From Lactobacillus helveticus DSM 20075 = CGMCC 1.1877 (lineage in GTDB: Bacteria; Bacillota; Bacilli; Lactobacillales; Lactobacillaceae): a stretch of 11,750 nucleotides of DNA. The translations under genes were made by a program, and so were the position numbers. The first letter of the stretch is position 1, and each line of letters opens with the position of its first letter. Positions 1 through 5,643 of the stretch are shown piece after piece. The notes below the pieces were generated by a model. The model saw only the letters and a program-made list of their open reading frames with translations. It ran no database searches and was not told the DNA's origin. The stretch lies in assembly GCF_000160855.1 (NCBI RefSeq), contig NZ_GG700753.1, positions 246,291 through 258,040 of the forward strand, given 5' to 3'.

Positions 1-23
1 ATATACCATTATACCGAAGAAAC

Positions 24-54
24 AAAAGGGCCCGCAACTTGCGAGCTCTTTTTT
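24..54. terminator. Bidirectional intrinsic terminator
   Basis: The arms AAAAGGGC and GCTCTTTT pair (one G-U), and CGCA/TGCG extends the stem inside. A T6 run follows on the plus strand, and the A run at 24-27 gives a U tract on the minus strand. It lies just beyond the stop of the minus-strand antitoxin-like pseudogene and can end that transcript. Because a copy of the dfrA 3' end directly adjoins it (46-73), it may originally have been the dfrA terminator. Confidence 0.8.
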
Positions 55-73
55 AATGGATTTAATTTTTTCT
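46..73. repeat. Direct repeat, copy 1 (duplicate of dfrA 3' end)
   Basis: The exact 19-bp core TTTAATGGATTTAATTTTT (52-70) recurs at 595-613. Allowing two single-base indels, similarity extends over 46-73 versus 588-616. Copy 2 contains the last codons and stop of dfrA. Copy 1 lacks the base that makes the stop codon and lies next to the terminator at 24-54. The two copies bracket the antitoxin-like pseudogene. Confidence 0.8.
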
Positions 74-472
74 TTACAGTTCTTCTAAATCACTATCGGC
101 CTTGCTTTCAGCAATGAATTCTTTCATTACGTTTGAATCTTTGATCATCACTTTTAGTAACCGATTATTACTTTTAGTAGGAATTTCACCTACTTCATAT
201 AAAGCTACAGTAGATGGGCTACACCCTATCACCTTTGCAAATTGCTTTTGTGTCAAATTCCACTTTTGTCATAATGCTTTAATTTCTTCAGGTTTAATAA
301 AATCGAACATTTCACGATATTTTTGTTGAGCCATCTTCACAGCTGCATTATCAAGTTTCATATCTGGAACAACTTTTTGAGTAGCATCATCAAATCGTGC
401 AGGCGCAGTTATTTCGATTTCTTTGCCTCTAATATTGAAAGTGTTGGTATAGTTCTTAATTGAAGTAGTCAT
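74..472 (-). pseudogene. XRE/HTH antitoxin-like regulator, interrupted by one TGA codon
   Basis: One reading frame of 132 codons starts at ATG 472, with AAGGAGA 7-8 bases upstream, and ends in TAA at 74. A TGA at 271-269 splits it; both halves are in the same frame. The N-terminal ~65 residues end in YREMFDFIKPEEIKAL. After the stop, QKWNLTQKQFAKVIGCSPSTVALYE continues a classic helix-turn-helix (first part QKWNLTQKQFAKVIG), where relatives have Arg, so a CGA to TGA change explains the lesion. The layout (KPEEI-K-LR then HTH then a Ser/Asn-Arg-Leu tail) matches the HTH part of MqsA-type or DUF4065-associated antitoxins, but no CxxC zinc-finger pair is present and no toxin gene is adjacent. 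The second half could restart at a TTG (256), but without an obvious ribosome site. Exact family uncertain; the nonsense lesion is directly visible. Confidence 0.85.
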
Positions 473-495
473 AGCATTCTCCTTAATATAACCAA

Positions 496-526
496 ATTAT
501 ATAGGATTTCACTATGAATTCATAGT
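496..526 (-). promoter_or_regulatory. Antitoxin-like gene promoter with palindromic operator
   Basis: On the minus strand a TATAAT -10 box (501-496) lies 17 bases from a weak -35, TATGAA (524-519). A perfect 16-bp palindrome, ACTATGAATTCATAGT (511-526), covers the -35 element. This is the expected geometry for autorepression by a dimeric HTH antitoxin; that role is inferred. Confidence 0.6.
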
Positions 527-552
527 AAAGCATCAGTTCTAAACTTTTAGAT

Positions 553-584
553 GTAAAAACACGTTACTAACCATCGTAGTAACG
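553..584 (-). terminator. Rho-independent terminator downstream of dfrA
   Basis: An 8-bp perfect stem CGTTACTA/TAGTAACG (562-569, 577-584) with a 7-base loop is followed on the minus strand by TGTTTTTA. It ends the thyA-dfrA transcript and lies inside the repeat-bounded insert. Confidence 0.8.
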
Positions 585-587
585 CGC

Positions 588-616
588 CTCTTTATTTAAT
601 GGATTTAATTTTTCTC
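588..616. repeat. Direct repeat, copy 2 (dfrA C-terminal codons)
   Basis: This is the partner of the repeat at 46-73 and shares the exact 19-bp core (595-613). It encodes the C-terminal KIKSIK of dfrA and its TAA. The ~540-bp spacing and the location at a gene's 3' end resemble a target or attachment-site duplication. Confidence 0.8.
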
Positions 617-1110
617 TGATAAGTAAAAAAAGTGTACGGATATTTATTCTTTTCATCAGCTTCATGATGTTCTTTCTTCACCAATTTAAACTGATCATAA
701 TCTATCTCCGGCATCACCGTATCCGCTTCAAAAGTAGCGTCGATCTCCGTTTTTTCTAAAACATCCACTTGATCAAGCAATGCCTTAAAAATTGACACCC
801 CACCAACCACACAAAGCTTTTCACCCTGATGATTTTGAATATAATCACCTAGTTCTGCTATCGAATTAATAATTGTTACTTGATCATTATCTTGGTACTT
901 CTTTTTCAAATCTTGATCATGGGTTAAAACGATATGCTTTCTCTGAGGCAATAACCTTGGCAAACTCATGAAAGTTTTTCTTCCCATGATAATTGGATGA
1001 CCAATCGTTTTCTCCTTAAAATGAGCCATATCTGCAGGCAATCGCCACGGCAAATGTCCATCTAAACCTATCTGATGTTTTTGATCTTCTGCCCAAACAA
1101 ATTCAATCAT
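592..1110 (-). CDS. dfrA: Dihydrofolate reductase
   Basis: Reduces dihydrofolate to tetrahydrofolate with NADPH in the cytoplasm, regenerating the cofactor that thymidylate synthase oxidises. The 172-residue product has the N-terminal strand MIEFVWAED, the substrate-site segment GHLPWRLPADMAHF with the catalytic acid at Asp27, the NADPH-binding IIMGRKTF (~40-47) and the later VVGGVSIFKALL. Length is near the ~160-170 usual for the family. I chose the ATG at 1110 because the protein family begins there; an in-frame ATG at 1122 adds four residues but leaves only about one base after AGGA. It lies 14 bases after thyA and is probably translated from the same mRNA. The last six codons form part of a direct repeat. 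The gene appears intact. Confidence 0.95.
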   Translation of the reverse strand: MIEFVWAEDQKHQIGLDGHLPWRLPADMAHFKEKTIGHPIIMGRKTFMSLPRLLPQRKHIVLTHDQDLKKKYQDNDQVTIINSIAELGDYIQNHQGEKLCVVGGVSIFKALLDQVDVLEKTEIDATFEADTVMPEIDYDQFKLVKKEHHEADEKNKYPYTFFTYQRKIKSIK

Positions 1111-1124
1111 TTTCCATCTCATTC

Positions 1125-2081
1125 CTAAACTGCAACAGGTGCTTTAATCGTACCATGATGCTGATAATCGACTACCTTAATATCCTTCATCTCAAAATCT
1201 GCAATATTTTTCTTTTCAGGATTAAGCCATAATTGTGGTGAATCATATGGCTTACGGCTAAGCAATTCTTCAACTTGCTTAAGGTGGTTGCGATAAATAT
1301 GAGCATCCCCCAAAGTATGGATAAACTCACCAACTTGCAAACCAGTTTCTCGGGCAATCAAATTAAGCAAAAGCGAATAAGATGCAATGTTAAATGGCAC
1401 GCCCAAGAACATATCGCCAGATCTTTGATAAAGCTGCACGCTGATTTTGCCATCTACCACATAAAATTGAAACATGACATGACAAGGTGGAAGTGCACTA
1501 GTTGGCACATCTTCAGGATTCCATGCCGTAACAATCATGCGCCGAGAATCTGGCGTTTCCTTAATTTGCTTAATCACGTCAGCAATCTGATCAATAAATC
1601 CGCCTTCGCGCTTTTCCCAATGTCGCCATTGCGCACCATAGACATCACCTAGATTGCCATATTTTTTAGCAAAATCTTCGTCATCCAAAATCCGCTGATC
1701 AAACTTTTTCATCTCTGCCTGATAAATCTTGTTAAATTCTGGGTCGCTTTGACTGCGCAAGCCAAAATCTGTCATATCAGGGCCTTGATATTCGCTGCTA
1801 TTTACCCAGTTCTTAAAAGCCCATTCATCCCAGATATGGTTATTATGTTCAAGCAAAAAACGGATATTGGTATCTCCCCTCAAAAACCAAAGCAATTCGC
1901 TTTTAATTAAGCCGAATGGCACCTTCTTAGTAGTTAACAATGGAAAACCTTGCGAAAGATCAAAACGCATCTGAGCACCGAAGTAACTTCTGGTTCCCGT
2001 CCCGGTCCGATCATCTTTACCATGCCCTTCTGACATAATTTTTTGCAATAGATCTAAATATGGTTGTTCAAGAATCGCCAT
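1125..2081 (-). CDS. thyA: Thymidylate synthase
   Basis: Methylates dUMP to dTMP using 5,10-methylene-tetrahydrofolate, giving dihydrofolate, which the next gene product recycles. The 318 residues contain the phosphate-binding Arg25 in [13 protein letters not shown] (84-88), the catalytic Cys200 in [29 protein letters not shown] (220-235, with dUMP-contacting Asn231) and GDAHIY (258-263). An insert of about 50 residues (roughly 90-140) is typical of Lactobacillus-type enzymes compared with the shorter E. coli form. The ATG is preceded by AAAGGTGAAG at good spacing. All key residues are present. First gene of a two-gene operon with dfrA. Confidence 0.97.
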   Translation of the reverse strand: MAILEQPYLDLLQKIMSEGHGKDDRTGTGTRSYFGAQMRFDLSQGFPLLTTKKVPFGLIKSELLWFLRGDTNIRFLLEHNNHIWDEWAFKNWVNSSEYQGPDMTDFGLRSQSDPEFNKIYQAEMKKFDQRILDDEDFAKKYGNLGDVYGAQWRHWEKREGGFIDQIADVIKQIKETPDSRRMIVTAWNPEDVPTSALPPCHVMFQFYVVDGKISVQLYQRSGDMFLGVPFNIASYSLLLNLIARETGLQVGEFIHTLGDAHIYRNHLKQVEELLSRKPYDSPQLWLNPEKKNIADFEMKDIKVVDYQHHGTIKAPVAV

Positions 2082-2114
2082 TTTTCTTCACCTTTCAAGA
2101 AATCATTATCTATT

Positions 2115-2170
2115 ATCATACCATATATGTAGTAGTTTTGATAATTCAAGGTTACTATATTTAGTAGTTT
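2115..2170 (-). promoter_or_regulatory. Probable thyA-dfrA promoter with a duplicated 15-bp motif
   Basis: A minus-strand -10 TATGAT (2120-2115) lies 18 bases from TTATCA (2144-2139). The motif TATATGTAGTAGTTT (2124-2138) recurs as TATATTTAGTAGTTT (2156-2170), 14 of 15 identical, 32 bp apart (about three helical turns). One copy sits in the promoter spacer and one upstream of the -35. The second copy overlaps a dyad TACTA-N4-TAGTA. A regulator-binding role is inferred. Confidence 0.4.
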
Positions 2171-2183
2171 GCATGAATTAGGC

Positions 2184-2217
2184 AAAAGAAAAGATCCCAA
2201 AACTTAATTTAGGATCT
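2184..2217 (-). terminator. Intrinsic terminator after permease remnant
   Basis: On the minus strand AGATCCTAAA pairs with TTTGGGATCT (10 bp with one G-U, 6-base loop), followed by TTTCTTTT. It ends transcription from the tRNA-Ser/permease remnant and insulates thyA. Confidence 0.85.
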
Positions 2218-2222
2218 ATTGC

Positions 2223-2798
2223 TTAATTTTTCTTAAATTGACCCTTATGTCTTACCAAGTATACGATTGTTGCCACAATCAATACCAAGGCACCAACGAT
2301 AACTGAAATTCTAGTATCGGGGTTAATGAACATAAAGACAACAATGACTAAGAGCATTAAAAAGGCAAAATAATTTGAAAATGGATATAGTGGCAATTTA
2401 AATGGATGCTTTGCCATCATATCCTTATTATATCTTCTAAATCTAAGTTCGGCCAGCAAAATTACGAACCATGGAATCATCCCTGGCAAAACTGATGAAC
2501 TGAAGACTACGACGAACAAGTCAGAAGCTGAATGGTTAAATCGCGAAGCAATTACGTTTAATACAAAACTGATGAAAATACCACCAGAAATTCCCATAAT
2601 TGCACGATCTGGAACAATTCGCTTAGAAATATGCTTAAAGATTCCAGGAGCTTCTTTGTCATGCGACAACTTAAACAGCATTCGACTTGAAGAATAAATA
2701 CCTGAGTTAGCTCCAGAAAGCGCAGCTGTTAATACAACAAAGTTAATGATTGAAGCAGCTGCGGTAATTCCTACTTTAGCAAAAGTAGTTACAAAAGG
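2223..2798 (-). pseudogene. Amino-acid permease (APC superfamily), C-terminal fragment
   Basis: About 190 codons match the second half of AAT/LysP-type amino-acid permeases: FVTTFAKVGI, then FVVLTAALSGANSGIYSSSR with the family's central SGANSG signature, the basic loop HISKRIVPDRA, and four to five hydrophobic segments ending in a charged KGQFKKN tail. Full-length relatives are about 450 residues, so the N-terminal half (~250-260 residues, including the substrate-binding first helices) is gone. Homology stops at the 3' end of tRNA-Ser. The open frame continues into the tRNA and has an ATG at 2870, but the residues it adds are tRNA sequence read as protein, so that start is spurious. It cannot encode a working transporter; transcript may be read through from the tRNA promoter. 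Confidence 0.88.
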
Positions 2799-2884
2799 AG
2801 TGTACAGGATTTGAACCTGCGCGCCAAGGAAAACTTGGTTCGCCGGATTTCGAGTCCGGTGCATTACCACTCTGCCAACACTCC
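2797..2884 (-). tRNA. tRNA-Ser (anticodon CGA)
   Basis: An 88-nt class II tRNA. The acceptor arms GGAGTGT/ACACTCC pair perfectly. The anticodon stem CCGGA/TCCGG encloses CTCGAAA with anticodon CGA (2852-2850), which reads UCG. The variable arm is CCAAG/CTTGG, and the T-arm has GGTTCAAATCC. CCA is not encoded. The base after the acceptor arm is T, where bacterial serine tRNAs commonly have G; this position is also where the permease fragment begins. Confidence 0.95.
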
Positions 2885-2895
2885 ATAACGGTATT

Positions 2896-2924
2896 ATTAT
2901 AACTCATTATTGTAAATAATCCAA
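2896..2924 (-). promoter_or_regulatory. tRNA-Ser promoter
   Basis: TTGGAT (2924-2919), a 17-base spacer and a perfect TATAAT (2901-2896), ending 11 bases before the tRNA 5' end at 2884. This is a strong sigma-70-type promoter for the tRNA. Confidence 0.8.
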
Positions 2925-2976
2925 AAGCAATTATGTTTTTATATAATTTTTAAAATTACTATGCTAAATTTTTTTC

Positions 2977-3005
2977 TTGAGTGCTACAAGTTCTAGTACT
3001 TTATT
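2977..3005 (+). promoter_or_regulatory. Possible promoter for the bile salt hydrolase remnant
   Basis: TTGAGT (2977-2982), a 17-base spacer and TTTATT (3000-3005), 33 bases ahead of the start codon. The -10 box is poor and the region is very AT-rich. Confidence 0.35.
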
Positions 3006-3038
3006 TTAAGATATAGTTACATAGAAAAGAGAACAATT

Positions 3039-3937
3039 ATGTGTTCATCTATTATATTTAGTCCTAAAGATCATTACTTTGGTCGTAACCTTGACCTTGA
3101 AATCACTTTTGGACAACAAGTTATTATTACCCCACGTGACTACGTATTCAAATTCCGTGATATGCCTGAAATCGATCATCACTATGCAATGGTTGGTATT
3201 GCATTAAATGCTGGTGGTTATCCTTTATACTTTGACGCAGCTAATGAAAAAGGTCTAGGAATGGGCGGCCTTAATTATCCTGATAATGCCATTTACTACG
3301 ATGTAAAAGAAGGCAAGGACAACATCGCCTCATTCGAATTCATCCCATGGATCTTAAGCCAAGCAGCTACTGTTGAAGAAGCTAAGAAGTTATTAGCCAA
3401 GATCAACATCACTAAGAAGAACTTCAGCGACAAGATGCATGTATCCCCACTTCACTGGATCATCGCAGATAAAACTGGTGCTTCTATTGTTGTTGAAACT
3501 GACGCAGACGGTATGCACGTTTACGACAACCCTGTCGGCTGCTTAACTAACAACCCACAATTCCCTAAGCAATTGTTCAACTTGAACAACTACCAAGACG
3601 TTTCACCTGCCATGCCTAAGAACAACTTCTCAAGCAAAATTAACATGGATGGCTACAGCCGCGGTCTTGGTTCACGTAACTTGCCAGGTGGTATGGACGC
3701 TGAATCACGTTTTGTCAGAGTAGCATTCAACAAAAGGGCTTGGATCAAGTAGGTCCAGATTCCTTCGAATATACTATTTACTCAGACGGTACCAACTTAG
3801 ATAAGGGTATTTTCTACTACACAACTTATACAGACAAGCAAATCAAAGTTGTTGATATGAACAAAGAAGATCTTGATTCTAAAGACTTGATTACTTTTGA
3901 TATGCTCACTAAGACCTGCTTCAATTACCAAAATTAA
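3039..3937 (+). pseudogene. Bile salt hydrolase / choloylglycine hydrolase family, deleted and frameshifted
   Basis: An Ntn-hydrolase that would cleave the amide bond of conjugated bile acids or penicillin V. The first frame (3039-3752) begins MCSS, giving the N-terminal nucleophile Cys2 after Met removal, then FGRNLDLE with Arg16 and Asp19, GLNY (Asn79), LTNNP (Asn171) and SRFVRVAFNK (Arg224), matching the family's active-site set. After Lys232 it runs into a stop. The C-terminal part, GLDQVGPDSFEYTIYSDG onward, resumes in another frame from about 3734 to 3937. The two parts total ~298 residues against ~325 in relatives, and the missing piece is the ~27-residue linker before GLDQVGPDSFEYT, so a deletion of roughly 80 bases, not a multiple of three, best explains both shortening and frameshift. 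RBS AAAAGAGA precedes the ATG. Probably inactive; the family assignment is firm, the substrate unknown. Confidence 0.88.
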
Positions 3938-3952
3938 ATATTAATTTTATCT

Positions 3953-3978
3953 AAAAATCGATACTATTTTGGATTTTT
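3953..3978 (+). terminator. Weak possible terminator after the bile salt hydrolase remnant
   Basis: AAAAATC and GATTTTT pair around a 12-base loop. The stem is only 7 bp with a single G-C pair, so it may be chance in AT-rich DNA. Confidence 0.3.
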
Positions 3979-4033
3979 CTGGTTAAAATATAAGTAATTA
4001 GTACAGATAGGAATTAAGGAATACTAGAGATTA

Positions 4034-4609
4034 ATGAATAGTTATATTGTATTGCTACTGGCAGTCTCAATTTTATTGCTACTTATTTTCAACATCAAAA
4101 CATCCCGACGATTTAATCTATTTGACCATTGGCTGCACCATCAATTAGTCAAAAAACATGATGGTTACAAATGGCAGGTAATTGCTTTTATCAATGATCC
4201 TAAGTTAATGGTAGTTTGGGATGTTTTGCTTGCAGGTCTTCTACTTAACGAAGAACGCAACTTGACTGCAATCTGGGTTTTAGGAACTTTAGGCTTTGCA
4301 GATGCATCTGGCATTGTAATGAAAAAGCTAATTCAGCGCAGACGTCCAATCATGCATTCCGATATGGAAAACGGTTATAGTTTCCCTAGCGGTCACGTAC
4401 TTGGCGCAACAACGATGGGGCTAATTTTATTACAATTATTTGCAAAAGAATTTGGGTTAATCTTCATCATCGGCATTGTTGCTTTATGGGTGATGGTAAT
4501 TATTTCCCGCTTAAGCCTAAAAGCACACTACCCCTCAGACATCGTTGGAGCTACTAGTTTAGCAATTGTTTGCTTTAGTATTTCCCAACAACTATTTTTA
4601 GCATTTTAA
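4034..4609 (+). CDS. PAP2-family membrane phosphatase
   Basis: A 191-residue membrane protein carrying the three acid-phosphatase/lipid-phosphatase motifs: K-x6-RP in KKLIQRRRP (~97-105), PSGH in YSFPSGH (~114-120), and SR-x5-H-x3-D in SRLSLKAHYPSD (~158-169). The histidines of motifs 2 and 3 are the expected nucleophile and its partner. Hydrophobic segments near 4-20, 57-70, 80-92, 121-135, 139-157 and 170-190 fit the usual multi-spanning layout with the active site outside. Likely substrates are phosphatidylglycerophosphate, undecaprenyl pyrophosphate or related lipid phosphates; the sequence cannot decide. The ATG follows an AGAG sequence, with AAGGA further upstream (~13 bases). Monocistronic, ending in a shared terminator with the convergent DegV gene. 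Intact. Confidence 0.9.
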   Translation: MNSYIVLLLAVSILLLLIFNIKTSRRFNLFDHWLHHQLVKKHDGYKWQVIAFINDPKLMVVWDVLLAGLLLNEERNLTAIWVLGTLGFADASGIVMKKLIQRRRPIMHSDMENGYSFPSGHVLGATTMGLILLQLFAKEFGLIFIIGIVALWVMVIISRLSLKAHYPSDIVGATSLAIVCFSISQQLFLAF

Positions 4610-4638
4610 AAGGCCACGTTTCAAAACGTGACCTTTTT
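4608..4638. terminator. Bidirectional terminator between convergent genes
   Basis: AAAAGG-C-CACGTTT pairs with AAACGTG-A-CCTTTT (one C/A mismatch, short loop). There is a T tract on the plus strand and an A run at 4608-4611 for the minus strand. It lies between the PAP2 and DegV stop codons and serves both. Confidence 0.85.
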
Positions 4639-4656
4639 CTTTTACTCAAATTTCAA

Positions 4657-5421
4657 CTATTCATGGAAACCAATCATTAACCCGCCCTCTTCAGCATAGA
4701 AGCTGCAAAGACCGCGCATTGGTCTAATTTCAACCTTAGCGTCTGGATACTCTGCCAAAATCTTTTCTTTAAGAGTCTCAGCATCCTTTTCATTTTCACA
4801 GTGGTCAATAATGACTTCACCGCCATGATAATTGTCTTCTTGCATGTATTTGAAGACTTCGCGCAATGCGATTTTTAATAAACCTGCGATTTTGGCTACT
4901 GCTGGAGCTACGCATCCATTTACAGAAAGGTTATGTAAGGATTGCAAAACAAATAATAGATGCGTATGCATTCTAAATTCTGCGATTGCTCCTTCCAAGT
5001 CAACAAAGCGAATGTTGCCTTTAAGCATTTGTTCAATTCCGTGTGCAACAATCGTTAGTTCTGGACCGGCACTTCTAGAATCAACAACAATAATTTTACT
5101 TAAAGGATGCTTTTCCTCATACATTTTCTTAGCTTGAAGCGCTGATGAAAAAGTACCACTCATACCACTCGTCATGGTAATAATAATTGCCTTTTCTGTT
5201 CCTTCTAATGCCTCAAGCCAGGCGTGAATACTAGGACAAGTAGTCTTACCTGCCACATCATTTTTATTCATATTGCTTAAAAACTCTTTCATGTTGAGAG
5301 TTTGATCATCAATATAGTCTTGCCCTCCAAATGAAATAGTTAAAGGGACTACTTGTAAATTTTCTTTTTCGTTAGTTTCCATATTGGAACTTGAATCAAG
5401 AATTAATTTAATATTTTCCAT
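4657..5421 (-). CDS. DegV-family fatty-acid-binding protein, probably internally shortened
   Basis: DegV (FakB-type) proteins bind a fatty acid and present it to the kinase FakA for phosphorylation. Recognisable parts are LILDSSSN (6-13), VVPLTISFGG (24-33), the ligand-site TTCPS (~60-64; TSQPS in relatives) and TMTSGMSGTFSSA (~82-94), VVDSRSAGPE, and the C-terminal GGLMIGF. I chose ATG 5421 because AAAGGA lies 8 bases upstream; an ATG at 5460 adds 13 non-family residues without a ribosome site. The product is 254 residues against ~280-285 usual. After AKIAGLLKI the sequence jumps to ALREVFKYMQ, lacking the ~30-residue strand-loop segment (…DG.. ..R.RKKAL) that normally follows, so an in-frame deletion is likely. 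Cys replaces a usually conserved Arg in VNGCVAP. Function doubtful. Confidence 0.82.
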   Translation of the reverse strand: MENIKLILDSSSNMETNEKENLQVVPLTISFGGQDYIDDQTLNMKEFLSNMNKNDVAGKTTCPSIHAWLEALEGTEKAIIITMTSGMSGTFSSALQAKKMYEEKHPLSKIIVVDSRSAGPELTIVAHGIEQMLKGNIRFVDLEGAIAEFRMHTHLLFVLQSLHNLSVNGCVAPAVAKIAGLLKIALREVFKYMQEDNYHGGEVIIDHCENEKDAETLKEKILAEYPDAKVEIRPMRGLCSFYAEEGGLMIGFHE

Positions 5422-5475
5422 GTTTAAAATCCTTTGATTTCTCGTAAAATTTTCATACATATATTATGGCTCTTG

Positions 5476-5504
5476 AGTATAGCGTTTTTTAATGGTTTTT
5501 ACTA
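5476..5504 (-). promoter_or_regulatory. Possible DegV gene promoter
   Basis: On the minus strand TATACT (5481-5476) lies 17 bases from a poor TAGTAA (5504-5499), giving a start about 50 bases before the ATG. Only the -10 box is convincing. Confidence 0.35.
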
Positions 5505-5513
5505 TTTTTAAAA

Positions 5514-5529
5514 TGTAAACCGCTTTCAT
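5514..5529 (-). promoter_or_regulatory. cre-like site upstream of eno promoter
   Basis: Read on the minus strand, ATGAAAGCGGTTTACA matches the catabolite-responsive consensus WTGAAARCGYTTWWNN except for one base. Its centre is about 47 bp upstream of the predicted eno start, just above the -35. In Firmicutes CcpA bound there usually activates, which fits a glycolytic gene. The site also lies between the divergent DegV gene and eno. Confidence 0.55.
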
Positions 5530-5532
5530 ATG

Positions 5533-5561
5533 TTTACACAATCACAAAGTTAGGCTAAAAT
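5533..5561 (+). promoter_or_regulatory. eno promoter
   Basis: TTTACA (5533-5538), exactly 17 bases, TAAAAT (5556-5561), predicting a start near 5568 and a ~76-nt leader. Confidence 0.75.
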
Positions 5562-5574
5562 TTGAGTTGTAAAG

Positions 5575-5623
5575 CGGAGCAAGAATTGTTCCGTATGGTA
5601 TGCAAATTTTTATACATACCATA
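5575..5623 (+). other. Structured eno 5' leader with two tandem hairpins
   Basis: Hairpin 1 (5575-5593): CGGAGCAA pairs with TTGTTCCG (one G-U, 3-base loop). Hairpin 2 (5594-5623): TATGGTATG pairs perfectly with CATACCATA across a 12-base loop. The ribosome site GAGGAGG starts 7 bases later. Their place at the very 5' end suggests an mRNA-stabilising or translation-tuning role; no known riboswitch class is evident. Confidence 0.6.
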
Positions 5624-5643
5624 ATTTTTGAGGAGGTTTATTA

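Noticed and set aside
260..275. TGA recoded as an amino acid
   Set aside because: No selenocysteine-type structure or recoding signal is visible, Cys/Sec is not expected at that place, and a CGA to TGA change is simpler.
74..472. A toxin-antitoxin pair made of two adjacent small genes
   Set aside because: The two pieces share one frame and join into a single HTH protein once the TGA is read as Arg; neither resembles a toxin.
1275..1652. Plus-strand frame of 125 codons
   Set aside because: It lies wholly antisense to thyA, has no ribosome site or recognisable family, and is explained by the codon structure of thyA.
2223..2870. A complete 215-residue permease starting at ATG 2870
   Set aside because: The first ~23 codons are the tRNA-Ser sequence on the same strand, and the remaining protein is only the C-terminal half of a ~450-residue family.
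3740..3937. Independent small gene of 65 codons starting with TTG
   Set aside because: Its sequence is the C-terminal part of the bile salt hydrolase family, continuing the upstream broken gene.
4832..5137. Plus-strand frame opposite the DegV gene
   Set aside because: Antisense shadow without ribosome site or domain.
5594..5630. Attenuator-type terminator in the eno leader
   Set aside because: The stem is AT-rich (3 G-C pairs) with a 12-base loop and is followed by AATTTTTG, which is weak for termination; a constitutive glycolytic gene also makes this unlikely.
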